DNA from: Eudorina sp. 2006-703-Eu-15
Taxonomy: Eukaryota; Chlorophyta; Chlorophyceae; Chlamydomonadales; Volvocaceae
Assembly: GCA_003117195.1 (NCBI GenBank)
Contig: BDSI01000010.1
Span: 1,678,469-1,742,468, forward strand
DNA length: 64,000 nt
Direction of reading: 5' to 3'
Made by a program: the position numbers and the translations under genes
Notes under the pieces: generated by a model
Databases searched by the model: none
Seen by the model: the letters and a program-made list of their open reading frames with translations, nothing else
Told to the model about the DNA's origin: nothing
Shown: positions 50,857-63,795 of the stretch, in pieces
Layout of the letters: each line of letters starts with the position of its first letter
How positions within the stretch are numbered: position 1 is the first letter of the stretch

Positions 50857-53800
50857 ATGCGGACAGCCCACCCACGCTCTGCAGCAGTCGTCCCGCTGCA
50901 GAATGATGCCGTACTACTGTCCCCACCTCTCCACCAAGCCGCCACTCCTCACCACCGCCGTCAGCACAACCGCCTGCCACCCACAGCTGCTACGACGTCG
51001 TCGTCGCAGTCCTCAACAGAGATCAGCGGCAGAGCCCCCACCCGCATCCTCGGCAGCCTCCCGCTTTCCACCTCGGTGCAGGCCCTCATCAGTCCCCCGG
51101 CGCAAGCTCCCTACGATAACATTCCACATGAACCCAGGGATGGCATTTTCATCAGTGACGGAGCAAAGGGCGAGATCGAGGAGCCCCACCTTGCCGTGCT
51201 GCGCCGTGTCGCGGGAGCGACTGCCCTGCGGGTGGCGGACGGACCCGTGGGTCGGGGGCTCTTCACCACCGCGCCCGTGCACGCCAACGAGGTGCTCCTC
51301 TCCCTACCGGACGTCAGTTTGCTCATCGTACCGGATCCCGATAACGACCCCGCCGCTCAGCTACAGCCAGCAGGGTCGGACCTCACCGTGCAGCTACAGC
51401 CAGCAGGGTCGGACTCAGACCACCACCCGATGGCCGCCGCCACCGCCGCCGCCAGCAGTAGCAGCTACAGCGCTGCCGATCATCGGCAGTACTTGATCCG
51501 CTGGCAGGTCAGTTGCGAGTTTTCAAATACACCAGGCTTTCAGGGAATGTAAGGGGGGGCGTATCGCATCCTACGTTCCTACCTACCTACAGTATCTCCC
51601 CATCGCATGATGAGAACTGAGGATGGACAGGGTTTCAGACCTGATCGACCGACTGCCCGACTGGCACGTGAGTAGAAAGAACCTCATGTTCCTCTCCTCC
51701 ACTGACCCGCGCACGCTGGTCCGCGCCTGCACTCCTATACACTTGCGCCGTCTGCCCTGCGCACCGATCTATCCCTGCCCCAACCGACCGCAGAGGCACC
51801 ACCACATCCGACTGCCCCCCGCGCTTGTGGAGGTCCTGGGCGCCAGCGGCTGCCTGCCCGCGCCCGCCCGACTGGCCCTCTGGCTCCTGTGGCTGCGGCG
51901 GCGCGTCGTAGAGGGTGGCGAAGGCGATCTCGGGGGAACCGCAGCTGCGGGCGCCGGCGGCGGTAACGGGGGCGGTCTTGGGGGAAAAAGTGAAGACGGC
52001 ACAGACACACACAGCTCGGCGGCAACCACTGACGGTCTCCGGGGAGCCGCAGCTGCGGATACCGTCGGCGGAAGCGACCGCGGCCTGGGCTTTTGGCGCT
52101 GCTACTGGCAGGCTATGCCGCAGCCAGAGGAAGTCACGTGCCTGAGTGTGTTTACGGAGCAGGAGGCGGAGTGGGTGCAGGTGAGGTCGGGGTGGGTGCG
52201 GGTGAGGTCGGGGTTCGAGGCGGGATTGGCGGCGGGGCGTGTGCCGTGTGGGTGGGTGGGTGGGACGAGAGGGACTCAATCGGGGGCTAATCGTGCGGCA
52301 CTTACTCACCGCCTGGTGCCGTCTTACGTGTTCATCTTGAGATTTTATACTCTATACTCCCCTGTCCCGTTGGGACCGCTATGTGTCTACATTCACGTCA
52401 TCTCCACGCGCTCGCGCGCGCGCGCACAGACACACGCATGGCATGGGCCCCCGGCGTCCAATTATGCGGCATCCTAGCAAACGGATTATGCGGCATCCTA
52501 GCAAACGGATTATGCGGCATCCCAACAAACGGATTATGCCGCTACTGCAGCTGCCGAGGTTACGGCCGAGGATGCTGATTCTGCCCCTGTTAATGTCGTT
52601 TCCTTTTCGTCCCTTGCTCCTCGCATCAATCCATTTCCTGCATCATGCTCGTTACCGTGCGCGCACGGCTCACATCCCCGCCGTCATCCTGCCGTCCCCG
52701 GCCCTGTCCGGCCCCCCGCCCCTACCTGGACACGCCTGCTTGCAGGTCCCTGAGTACCTGCACCAGTGGCGCGGCACCCGAGAGAACCTGACGTGGCTGC
52801 TGGGGGTGGCGAACCAGGTGGCCGAGGCGGACGGCGGTCAGCAAGCATCCTGCTACAGCCTCGAGGAGCTGTGCTACTGCTACGGCCTTGCCACCAGCCG
52901 TTGCTTCCACGTGCCGGGCCGCATGGCCATGGTGCCGTACGCTGACATGGGCAACCACCAACCTCTCTGGCAGGCGAGCGCGTACCCCTGGTGGGAGAAA
53001 TCCAGCGGGCAAGCCCAGGGGGCGGCAGCGTCCGCGGCGGTGGACGGTCTGCTGCTGCTGCCGTCGGCGTCGGCGGTAGCAGCAGATGGCGACGGGACTG
53101 CCACAGCGACCCCTGCTGGTGGCTGGTTTCAGTTCCGTGCGGCGCGGAAGCTGTCCGCAGGCGCCGAGGTGTGCACGTGCTACTCAGAGGGCGGCAACGC
53201 GGAGCAGTTCTCCACGTACGGCTTCATACGGCAGGTTAGGTTGGGAGGCGTGCGTGGGGATGAATGTGACAGTATATTTGTATAGCACACACAGCGTCTG
53301 TTTGCGTCCAGGGCGCTGCGGACAGGGGTCGCATGCATATGGTAACGCGGGCAAAACGTAACAGCGCCGAGCTATAATTTTGGCGCATGCGAAATACTTT
53401 AGGCTATCACGGCAATGGGGTGACGGGTGACGGGACTGGTGGCAAACGGAAACGGGACTGAACGGCTGACAGATGGGCAAGGAGGCATGGGGGAAGGCAG
53501 GGGCTGCAACCGGCCTCACGGATGCCGGTGGGGTCCGTTGGAATGTTTGCGACGGAGACGTGCTTCCGACGGGCGAAGCCGCCGCGACACACAAGCGGCG
53601 GTCGAGGGCCCATCGATCGACCCGCCGGTTTCGCTCCCCAGGCGAACCCGTACGACCGATTGAAGTTGGGCCTGCCCGCCGCGTTGTCGCCGCCGCCCCA
53701 CGAGCCGGATGAGCCCCGGCCCGCGGCCGAGAGCAGCGGCGGCCAGGGCGGCTTCGGAGGCTGCGGCAGCGGGGACGGCGGCGCGGAGCTCGCGGACGGG

Positions 53801-55670
53801 CACCGGCCGGCAGCAGGTGCGGTGGGGTATAGGAAATTGGTAGACAGGTGCGGTGGGGTGCGCCGTGCAGCGGCGGCTCTTTCTGTGCGACAGGCACAAG
53901 TGCCCCATTCACCATTCATCCGTGCACCAATCGACCCATGCGTCCCAAATAGTCTAATTTTGGGACGCATGCGTTATATGAACCGAGAGCAAGACGCTTC
54001 CGCCCCGGCGTCAGGTTTGTGCGTGTTTACCGCTTTTCAGGCCTGCACGGCACGGTTGGAGACGACGCCCATCTGCGTGCGCTTGGTTAGCCGTTCTCAC
54101 ACCCGGATGACTTCGCGACCGCGTGCGGTTCTCACCTTCGCGTATCCCAGTGGGGTTCGTTTTCTGCACACCACGCCCTCCCTAGCGTAGCCAAAAGCCG
54201 ATCCGGGCGACCTTGCGCTTGACGGAGTTGTGCGTCGTCGTCGCGCGCGTGTGTGTCGTCGTTGCACGGCGAAGCAAGTCTGGGGGGGCAAGCATTCTGG
54301 GGTGGGGCGCGGTCGGAAGGGCGCCGGAGGGAGGACGTCGACACGGGGTGACGGCCACCGTGTCCGCACGAGCGCTCCACGTGAGATTGGGAATCCCAAC
54401 CATCACCCAGATGCGCTACCTGCATTACATCACACCACACCACACCACATCACATCACATCTCCTATCTTGACCTACTTGCCCCCAAACTTCCCCTCCCG
54501 TGCTTTCCTTTCTGAATCCGATCGGGGCCCGCCGTACCTCGCACCGGGCGCGGGGCCCGCCGTACCTGGCACCGGGCGCGCCGCGACGACGGCAGCTGGC
54601 GGTCGCGGTCGCGGTCGCGACCGCCTCTGCTGGCGGGCGCTCGTCGCGTCCGCAGGGTTCTGGGCGCCTGAGCTGCCGCCAGAGGGCGACCCCGGAGACA
54701 GGGAGGGCAGGGAAAGCGACGCGGTTGATCTCGCCCTGGAGCAGTCGCATCTGCGGCCCCGGCCCGGGGAGCTGACCGGAGGGGCCGGCTGGGGCCTGCA
54801 GCGCTGGCGCTGGCCCTCCGGCTCCGCCGTCGACGGCGACGGAGGCGGCGGCGACGGCGGCGGCGGCGGCGGCGGCGACCGGCGGCTGCAGCTCCAGAGG
54901 CGGCGCGCGGCGGTGCTGTCGCTGCCGCACTCCGTCGCGGACACGGCCGCGTTGCGCCGGGAGGGACTGGGCTGGGCTGCGACCCCGCAGGGGGAGCTGC
55001 GGCGCTGGGCGCGCGGGCAGGCGGCCGCGGCAGCCGCCTCCGCAGCGGCCGACGGAAGCGCCGTACGGCACCCGATCCGCGGACGACTGACGTCAGCAGA
55101 GGAGGTCGCGGATGAGCGGTCGGTGCTGCGGTCGCAGTTGCGGCTCGTGGAAGAGCTGCAGGGTGTTGTACGGCAATGTACGGCTGGGATGGCAACTTCG
55201 CTCCAGTACGACGAGGCGCTGTGGGAGGCCGTGACTACCCGGCGGGGGATGAGGGGCGGCAGGGGCCAACCAAGAAGGCAGTGGGGGACCGCAGCAGTAG
55301 TCGAAGTACCGTCGACAGCGGAGGCACAGCTGGAGCTCATGGAGACAGCGGCCGCGGTGGTGGCGGTTGGGGTTGGTTCGGGGCGCTCAAGAATTTGAGT
55401 TCCTGGGGGGATCGCGGCGGTGCCGGCCAAGACATCGCGGCGCGGGGGGCGCAGCTGGTATCGGAGACGGCGGGGGAAGGCGAGCAGGATAAGCAGCAGC
55501 AGGGCGCGTTTGGCGGCCCCCAGATGTTCTCACCCCACATCGTATCAATGTACGACACACCACGCGGTCGTACAGCGCTGCTCGCGCGGCTAGAGTACAA
55601 GCGGGTGCTGGCGCAGGCGGCCGACGTGCTGGAGGTGTACGGCCGTGTCGTGCGTGACGTGATCCGTTAG
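50857..55670 (+). CDS. SET-domain protein lysine methyltransferase, Rubisco LSMT-like family
   Basis: Multi-exon host gene. Exon 1 (50857-51507) starts MRTAHPRSAAVV, a Ser/Thr/Ala/His-rich leader that could be a plastid transit peptide, then the SET N-terminus ALRVADGPVGRGLFTTAPVHANEVLLSLP. Exon 2 (51794-52180), exon 3 (52746-53234) and the start of exon 4 (53642) are all in phase 0 with GT-AG introns. Exon 3 carries the SET core: SRCFHVPGRMAMVPYADMGNHQPLW, then AGAEVCTCYSEGGNAEQFSTYGFI with the NH and Y signature of SAM and lysine binding. Exon 4 begins ANPYDRLKLGLP, the usual LSMT linker. A C-terminal substrate-binding region follows (RDRLCWRALVASAGFWAPELP near 54600; QYDEALWEAV; ARLEYKRVLAQAADVLEVYG) and ends with TAG at 55668-55670. 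Exon 5 boundaries and one frame change between 55200 and 55540 are unresolved. The exact substrate is unknown. Confidence 0.78.
52463..52540. repeat. 24-bp tandem repeat in intron 2 of the SET gene
   Basis: Three units of ATTATGCGGCATCCTAGCAA plus ACGG, the third with two substitutions, preceded by a CG/CA-rich microsatellite at about 52410-52440. Confidence 0.9.
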
Positions 55671-56648
55671 CTGGTTTCGTAGCGATTTCGGAATGAATCA
55701 ATGCTGGCTGCTGTTGGGCCGTTCGTTGCCGGGACTCATCCCTGAGAGGATGATTGCTTGAAGCCCACAGTTGTTTTGTTACACATGCCATGCGATCTCT
55801 ACTCCGTGGAGTCAGGTTCGTGATGCCTGCAATCACACACACATGCACGTCGTGCTGCAAAGGTCGTGTTTGATTTCTTTTGTGAGGGAAGGCGGTCTAG
55901 GGTCCCGAGTGTGTGTCGTACACACAGCCAAGAGTGGTCATATTCCTACCTGTTCATGCCTTCATCGTATAATACGGTACGGCAGTGCATGCACGTGTTT
56001 GTGCCTCCGATGGGCACCCGGTGTGAAACCCGTACGTACACGCCGGGTGTGTGTGTCGTGTCCCTGAGTGAGTGATGTTGCGGTCGTGAGCGGCGAGGTG
56101 ATCACAAAGTGACGCGAGGCTGCGGTCCACGCCAAATGATACGCGCTGTGAAATAATGCGTCTTATGTACTCAAGAGTCGTACTCTGGGCCGTACTCTGG
56201 GTCGTACTCTGGGTCGTACTTTGTGCGTTCTCTGCCGCACGCCGCAGGCGCACAAGGTGATTCGAGTGCCGTCCCCCCGTCCCCCCCTCTCAAGTAAACT
56301 GGAGGAGCAGCGAATGGTCGATTTACTCGATCGGTCTCAGCGGCGTTCCTTCGCGCTGGCCGCCTCCTGTCGCTGCATACCCGTCTCATCTCACACGCGC
56401 GTGCACGCTGCTCACCCTGCTCCCCACTGCCCACGCCGCTGCCGTATCTATCCCCTGGAGGCTGGAGCGCTTCCCCTGGAGCGCGTCCCCGGCAGCTCGT
56501 TCGCGCTTCGCCGCGGAGCCCTCCGCACCCCCCTCCGCGCACGTCCATCACACGTCGCCAAATGAACGGACGTTCCCTGCATAAACCGGCATGCGGAATG
56601 CCGTACATACATGCCGCCGTACACTCCACGCCCGCGTCGTTCAGCACG

Positions 56649-56690
<42 letters not shown>

Positions 56691-57673
56691 CACACACACA
56701 CGCACATGAAAACCCTCCTGGAGCAGCCGCGCGCACACACAGTACATGTCACCACCAGCGTGCCGCCACAGTACCTACCACTAGCGTACCACCAACGTCG
56801 CGCCGTGAGTTGATTTTTTGACGTCCGCCCTCATTGGCGCACAACATGACCGCCCCTCCGTGCATCGCTTTGGTCCCCCACCCGTTCGGACCCCCAAGTC
56901 GTCCGCCGTGTACGGGTCGCGGCTTTCCCGGTGTACGTACGACAGCCGTCACGGGAGCTACCTGCGTCCACGGCATTGTTTGATGCGTTCGCTGCGCCCC
57001 TCTCTCGCGGGGCAGACACATGGCGTCGCGTGCGCACGTGGGTCGGCGCGTGCGGCCGCTGCCGGCCCTGGGCCCGTGTACGGCCCGTGCCGGCCCTACC
57101 CTGCCCGTCTCCAGGCCTCGCTGCAGCCCACTGTAACCTCATCAAATATCTACTGCTAGGATCCGCCACTCCGTCCGCTATACCGGGCATTCTCAGAACG
57201 CCAGAATCTCCTGCAGATCCATATAGGCAGGTCCATTGCCCAGGGCGGGACATCGGTACGACAGGCATACGTTTATGGGTATACATTGTCCTCGCGCGGC
57301 TGCGCGTGTACTCTCCAACCGCAGCACTGCACCGTACACTGCGCAAGGCATGTACGATATACCTTCCCTCCATCACGCTCGCGCCCTTACGGCTTCGCAG
57401 ATGCCGTACCGAGCCCCCGACCGACCCTCCAGTCAAGTCCCGCAATGTCGAACGCAGAGCGACCGAGCGATCCCGATGTCGTATACAGAGCTGTTTACCT
57501 GCACGGCTATGCCGTACCCGCCGTTCGCAACTCCGCCACGGACATGATAGGGTTTCGCTTGGCACAAACGCAACGCGCGTTGCGCTGCAGCCCGCTTACC
57601 TGCTGTACGAATGTACGACACAATCCTACCAAACAGCGACCGGTCAGTGGCCAGTACGACGTACTGGCATGGG
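55671..57673. other. Intergenic region between convergent genes
   Basis: No gene supported; open frames here lack codon bias or known motifs. It contains a 12-bp tandem repeat CGTACTCTGGGT (about 56175-56220, four units) and a CA microsatellite at 56650-56705. It should hold the 3' UTRs of both flanking genes. Confidence 0.5.
56650..56705. repeat. (CA)n microsatellite
   Basis: About 55 bp of CA units interrupted by two CG steps. Confidence 0.95.
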
Positions 57674-60600
57674 TTAGGCGTGCGGCGCCTGGAGACGCCG
57701 GCCGGCCGGCAGTTGGCCGGACCCGACGCCGGACGTGACGATGAAGGGCCCCGCGGGGCTCTCGGCGAGGGGCTGTCGGAGCGGCGGCACGCCCTGCTGT
57801 GATGCGGCCGACGGCGGCGCCCGCGGCCGCGGCGGCGGCGGCGGCGGCGGCGGCAGCCGCGGTGCGGCCGTCGACAGCGGTCTGTACGGCCGCGGCTGCC
57901 ATGGTGCCGGCGGCGCCGGGACGAGCGTCTTGTTATTGAAGACGAATCGCTCCAGGGAAGGGGGCCAGTGCGACAGCGCGCCCAGGAGCCTGCTCTCGGC
58001 GTCGCCCGAGGAACCCGCCCCGCCGTCACGGCCGTGGCTGCCGTCGCCATCGCCGTCGCGGCCGCCTCCGCCACCGCCGCCGCAGACGTCGCCTTCAGTC
58101 TCGCTGTCATTGTCGTCCTTGACGGGCAGACCGACGTCGTACACTCGCGCCCATAGGTTATGCGGGAGTTTCTCGAAGGATCCGCTGAACTTGTCGTACG
58201 GTAGATCCCGAAGAAGTGACAGCAGCGTCGCCATCGCGCCGCCGCCGCCGCCGCCGCCGGGGCCGCTGCCGCCGCCGGGGCCGACGCCAGCACCCGGGGT
58301 CTCGTACATCATCAGTTTCTGCAGCTGTACGGCATTCGTACCGAACAAGCGCCGCAGTGCCGATCCAGTGCCGCGGCCGTTCAGCTGTAGATGTACGTTG
58401 GGCAATCGCATCGCTGGCTGCGTCAGGCCACCGCAGCTTCCCACCGCAAACAGCGGGTCCACGACCTTGCTGCTGTCGCCACTGGTTGTGTCGTACCCTC
58501 TGACGCCACCTTGGAACGGCTGTAGCAGCGCCAGGAGGCCCTCGAGCCCTTTGTCCGACGTCAAAGTCAGGTTGAGTACATGGACATGCGCAACTGTACG
58601 GCGAGTGGCCTCCGCCGCTGCCGTCGCTGCCGCTGCAGTCGCTGCCGCTGCCGTCGCGGCCGCTGTCGTCGCTGTCGTAGCTACTGCCGGAGCTGCTGTC
58701 GTCACCGCTGCCGTCGCTGCCGTCGCCGCCGCTGCCGTGATCGCCGCCGCTGCCGCTGCCGCCTTTGGAATATGCCGCGCCGCCAGCTGCCCGTCAAGCG
58801 TCCCCCAGCTTCGTACAATCTGCTCCAACGACTGGCACGTCCCGAGAAGCAACCGCCGCACTGGGAATTCGTACTGCCAAATCCTATCGTCGGCAGGCGC
58901 CGCCGCCGATGCCGTACGACTGCTCGCCGTGCCGGATCCGCTGCCGCGGCCAGCGGTGGCGGCGGCGGCTGCCGCCTCGCTGACAGTCCGCATCGGCGGC
59001 AGTGGCGGCGGTCCCTCCTCCAGCCTTAGCAGCTCCAGGGACGCCGGTAACGCCGCCAACAGCTCCCGGGAGGGACAGCCGTCATGTCGTACACCCGCCA
59101 GCACCAACGTCCGCAACTGGACCAGTGACGTCAGCCCCGCCAGGAAGGCGTCGTACGCGTCAGCGCTGCTGGGCGCGCCAGCGCTCGCAGCGGCGGCGGC
59201 GGCGGCGGCGGCTCCCCGGCGCTCTGGTACAGTCAGGTGCAGGTGCTGTAGGCGCGTCAGGTACGACAGGGACGAGACGGCGGCGCCCGGAAAGAGACCT
59301 TGCGGCAGCTCCAGGCTCCGAAGGTGCCGCAGGCCCCGCAGGGCTACCATCCATCCCCAGTGATGCTCCGGGCCGCCGCCGAACAGCGTCGCGGCGGCGG
59401 CGCGCTCGGCGGCGGCGGCGCCCAGGACGCCGCCGGTGGCACTCCTGACGGCGGCGGCGGCGGCGCGGATTTCGGCGGCGGCGGCGGCCAGCTTGAGACT
59501 GGCCCACGGCGCGCCCGGCGCGTCGGGCATCGACCGCCAGGCGCCGCGCAGCCTCAGCGTCTTGAGGTACGGGAACAGGACGCCCAGCGCGGCGCCGTAC
59601 GACGGCGTCATGACGGCGGCCCAGAGCTCCGCCCGCGCTTGCCGGTTCCGCTGGGCCCATACCAGCGCCCACTGGGCGTCGGCAGCCGCCGCCGCCGCCG
59701 CCGCCGCTGCGGCGGGGTCCTCCTCAACGCCCGGCGGGCCGCGCATCCGCTCCGCCGCGAGCTCGGCCTCGCGCCGTACGTACTGCTCCAGCTCGATCTC
59801 CCGCGGCGCGGCGCTGAAGAGCTCCAGCGACAGCAGCCGCGGGCACGGCGTGGGCCCAGCCGCGCTCCAGGAGGGAGAAGCATAAGCCCCGGCGGCGGCG
59901 CCGCCGGCATCGGCATGGCGGCTGCCGCCGCCGCCGCCGCCGCCAACGGCAAACTCATCCCGGTCAAAATCCGTGCTGTTGCCATCAACCCGACCGCGGT
60001 TGCTGTCCCCTGCGGCGGACGCAGCAGTACGGGCTGCCGCTGCCGCCGCCGCCGCCGCTGCTGCTGCCACCTCGAAGGCCACCTCCACAAAGGGCAGCAG
60101 CAGGTCGCCTCCGCCGCCCTCCGCGCGCACCCCCAGGCTGCCGGACTGACAGCCCCAGCGGCGGAGCGCCCGCAGCAAGGCGCGCGCGCGCCCGGGCCAC
60201 TGCTCCCTCCACCACGCCCTCGCCGCCAGTGCCGCATCCGCCGAGCAGGCCAGTCCCAGCACGCGGTCCCTCGCAGCCACCACGGCCGCGGCCGTCTCCG
60301 CCAAGCGCACGCCAGCCGCCGCGAAGGGCTTCCTCGCGCGGGCGGCGGCCTCTGCCTGGGCGAGAAGGCGCCGTACATACTCGGCCCGAGGCGGCGCGTT
60401 GTCGGGCAACGCGGGCGTCGCGGCGGCGGCGGCGCCGCCGCCGACGGACAGCCGCGGCGATGCCGCCAGCGCGTGGTCGGAGCCGGCGGCGGCGGCGGCG
60501 GCGCGTCCAACCAGGCCGATGACATCAAGTTGTCCAGACGTACGCGGGCCTCTCGGCAGGTGGCGCGCAGGTTGCAGGCGGCTTGAGGGCCGAGCAGCGC

Positions 60601-60963
60601 CGGCAAGCCGCCGCCGCCGCCGCCGCCACCGCCGGTGCCGCCGCTGCCGCCGCGGGACCCACCGACGCCGCGGAGGTCCAGTTCCCTCAGAACGTCGAGC
60701 AGGGTGATACGGCTGGGCGGCACGGGACGGGTTCTCGCTGTTGGGCCATGCCCTTGGCCCCGCTGCAGCCGTGGCTGCTGCTTCGACGACTGAGAGGCGA
60801 CGGGCGGCAGCCGCGGGCGGGGCGGCAGCGCCGGCCGCTGCCCGGGCTTAGGCGCCGCCGCCGCATGGCGCGGCGCCGCCGGCGCTGCGGCTGCTGCTGC
60901 TCCTGTTGCTGGCGCGCTGTCGGCACCTGCGGCCACAGTAGTAGGAGCCGCCGCTGCTGCTGC

Positions 60964-60996
<33 letters not shown>

Positions 60997-61128
60997 GGCA
61001 GCTGTTAGTTCGATAGTTTGATACTCGGATGGGGACTGCGGTGGCGGTATCTCCGTCACCGTTTCCGCGAATCGGACGACGCGGTGCCGCAAGCGACCGC
61101 CCTCCGCGGTCCCAGACTGCGGCCGCAT
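57674..61128 (-). CDS. F-box/LRR-like protein with Ala-, Gly- and Pro-rich linkers
   Basis: Minus-strand gene starting MRPQSGTAEGGRLRHRVVRF at 61128. An Ala-rich and Pro-rich leader precedes ALLGPQAACNLRATCREARVRLDNLMSSAWLD (near 60600-60510), which resembles an F-box helix pair as found at the start of many volvocine LRR proteins. Then about 900 codons to the stop at 57674, with leucine-rich segments: LFPYLKTLRLRGAW, LRHLRSLELPQGLFPGAAVSSLSYLTRLQHLHL, SLVQLRTLVLAGVRHDG and LPASLELLRLEEGPP, separated by long Ala, Gly and Pro runs. The two parts are in different frames and meet in a GCC run near 60500: the N-terminal frame turns to Pro, while the other reads Ala-Ala-Gly-Ser-Asp-His-Ala-Leu. 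A one- or two-base length error or change in that run is the simplest cause. If real, it disables the gene. F-box identity is tentative; the partner and substrate are unknown. Confidence 0.65.
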
Positions 61129-62646
61129 TCGGTAGCTAGCTACGTTGTTGTTTCGGCGTCCTTAATAAGTGAGGCGAGCGGCGAGCTCCACCGCTCGGCC
61201 CCACCGTAAGCGTGAAGAAAGGGAGAACTAGCCCAAATCAAGGTACATCAAAATAGGCCATGAAAGATCGCTGATGGTCGGGACCTTCGGCTGATGATGG
61301 TGAAGGGCAAGTGATGGATGGCCGTCGTTGCGTTTGATGAAATCATTCGCGGGTCTGCTCGGGCACTTATGGCGCCAATGTTGTCAAGCAAACACTGGGC
61401 AGGGACCATCCACGCATATGCCCAGCGAGCGCGAATGAAGTTAATGATTTTGTAAGACGTTTATATGATGAACACGCTTTTGGCGCCGAGCACCTGCAGT
61501 CGTACTGCTGGTGACATGACGAGCTTCATCAAAGGAGTAAGCCCAGACATGCATACCTGTCACAAATACTGTCTCAACCCCCAACTAACGGCCCTCAGGA
61601 CTGCCGATTGAGCCAGTTGTGCGACCTGAGGATGACCCAGCGGTCTATCTCCAGGTCTCAACGAAGCGCATAACATTCAATAAATATAACAGATTTGATT
61701 TGGGGCACCCACGCGCGCACGGACGCGGCCCCTGTTCGTTTGCATGCGTGGTGCGTTTGCGAACGGCACCGATGACCCGCCACCATGTGCCCATCCACTA
61801 CTGCAACTATCTGGCAGCGCTCGCGCAGCCTGAAGGACGGATCGGAGTCAACTAACATACGTCCCGTATGTTTGTATGAGCAAATAGAGGCAGTTGATTG
61901 CGATCGTCATTGAAACACGGTGCTGTGAGCAACCTACGGCGGCAGCGACGATCGATCCCAATGCGGAAGGAAGGCTGCATGCCTGCTGCCTACTGGCTGG
62001 CTGGCCGCCTGAAATGCACGCACCGCGGCCCGCAATACACCTACCGCAGGGCGGGTGCGTGGAGACAGCGTGCGTGGTGATATGAAGTACATACACATGT
62101 GCAATCGAGTTCCACAACAACAAGCTGCTGAACGACAACGTTAAAACTGCTGTACGATGGGGTTGGTACTACTGCCGCACAGACTTCACCGCGCACGCAC
62201 GTACGCATTAAATGGAAGATATATAGGCGGGGCGGATTCTGATGAAGCGCCGCGCGGCAGCAGCGACGAAATGAGCTAACTGCATCGCCAGCAGTTTGCA
62301 TCGCGGGGCCATCCAGCAGCCCGCTGCTGTCGTACAGCGCATCTCCATCTGAACTGCGCTGCCACGCACGCACGTACGTATGTACGAACAAACACAACCG
62401 ACGGCCGCGCCGTGCCAGCCGTACATCATCCCGTACGTACATACATACGGCGACGGAGTGTTCATGGATCTCGCATGGATGTCTGCTAGATGTTCTATAT
62501 GTTCATTCATGGAGTCAACCCACATACAGTTAAGGGTCTCGCTTCAAACCCAACAACGCAGCAGGCCTGGTCAAACAGCGGAGCGGCAGGAGCAGCCTCG
62601 CATCCGGTATATACGATGCTTGATGATTGCCCCAGCAGCCATCTAC
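61129..62646. other. Intergenic region upstream of the LRR-like gene
   Basis: No gene recognised on either strand. The first few hundred bases next to 61129 should contain the promoter of the minus-strand gene, and the far end holds the 3' UTR of the membrane-protein gene. Short TACGTA-type runs occur near 62370-62450. Confidence 0.45.
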
Positions 62647-63138
62647 CTATCTACGCGCGTCCCCAGGTGCTTCAGCCAGCATGATATCGCTCAAGTACAG
62701 TTGGTTGTAATAATAATGGCGATCAGCAGCAGCAGGTTGTTGGTTTTTATAATTGTCAGCCCTCATCATTGATAACTCCACCTGCTGCTGCTGCTGCTGC
62801 TGCTGGTTGTAATAATTATGATGAGCAGCTGTCCCGCTGCTGCCTGGCGGAGGTGCCGCTGCCGCCGTCGCCGCCGCCGCCGGCGGCGTGATCTGCTCGT
62901 CAGCGGCGTACTTAGTGGCTACGGAGTACGCATCGGCCCTCCGGCGGCCGTCGCGCGGCGGCTGCGAGGACCCAGTAGCGGGGAGCCGCCGCCGTTGACG
63001 CGTCTGATGACCGCCGTCGCCGTGCTCACCATAAAAGAAGTCATCATCACCGCCACGGCGCTTCGCGCTGACCACCACAAAAGCGATCAGCCCCGCCAGC
63101 AGGATCCCGCACCTGCTCACGTACACATACACACACAT
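62647..63138 (-). CDS. C-terminal exon of a single-pass membrane protein (partial)
   Basis: After a plausible splice acceptor (GAGCAG, near 63117) the minus strand encodes CGILLAGLIAFVVVSAKRR, a hydrophobic helix followed by a basic stop-transfer, then an acidic and His/Gln-rich tail (EHGDGGHQTRQRRRL ... YYNQQQQQQQQVELSMM) ending at 62647. The layout is a type I membrane protein with a short cytoplasmic tail. The ectodomain lies upstream, beyond the window or in the exon near 63480-63620. Family unknown. Confidence 0.5.
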   Translation of the reverse strand: MCVYVYVSRCGILLAGLIAFVVVSAKRRGGDDDFFYGEHGDGGHQTRQRRRLPATGSSQPPRDGRRRADAYSVATKYAADEQITPPAAAATAAAAPPPGSSGTAAHHNYYNQQQQQQQQVELSMMRADNYKNQQPAAADRHYYYNQLYLSDIMLAEAPGDARR

Positions 63139-63467
63139 ACATTTATATGGTAAGTATATTATTGGAGCTTAATTTGGGTCGGGCGGGTTGCATGTCTAAA
63201 TACACATACGTACGTACACGTACAAATGCGTTTTATTACACGAATTACGTACATAGCTACATACCTCACCTAATTAGCTACCTACGTAGCTAATGTACGT
63301 ACCAGCGGTCCAAGCAACCAGAGCAACTAACTACTACTGTCGGTGTACACAGACTACTACTAATAACGACGACGGAAGAAAGCTACGTAGCCACGCTGGT
63401 ATGTAGATAGCTCGCTACAGCGAGCATCGACGTACGTACGTACCACGTACTACTCACCCACACTGCC

Positions 63468-63620
63468 AACGACAATGCCGGCAATCTTGGCCGCCGCTCA
63501 GGCGTCGTTTGCCGTTGTCGCTGTGGACTCGGGCGGCGCCGGTGTGAGCGTCACCGACACGATTTCCACAGTTGCGTTGATGCCGTACGCTCGAAGCGCT
63601 TCCTGAAGCGCGGCTGCAGG
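63468..63620 (-). CDS. Probable upstream exon of the membrane-protein gene
   Basis: Minus strand: LPAAALQEALRAYGINATVEIVSVTLTPAPPES, then a TGA, then AAKIAGIVVGSVG before a GTGAGT donor at about 63456. The hydrophobic IAGIVVGSVG would extend the membrane helix of the next exon, but the phase does not match across the intron and the TGA interrupts it. Either the exon limits differ or the gene is damaged. Confidence 0.35.
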
Positions 63621-63632
63621 CAGATGTGCGCA

Positions 63633-63795
<163 letters not shown>

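Noticed and set aside
51615..51670. A small extra exon (DLIDRLPDWH) in the SET gene
   Set aside because: No splice acceptor gives the right phase, whereas exon 1 joins the exon at 51794 in phase 0.
57735..60586. Long plus-strand open frames opposite the LRR-like gene (for example 57735-59363 and 59300-60586)
   Set aside because: They are antisense shadows of GC-rich Ala/Gly/Pro codons; the minus strand has the leucine-rich periodicity and the plus products are low-complexity Arg/Pro/Ala.
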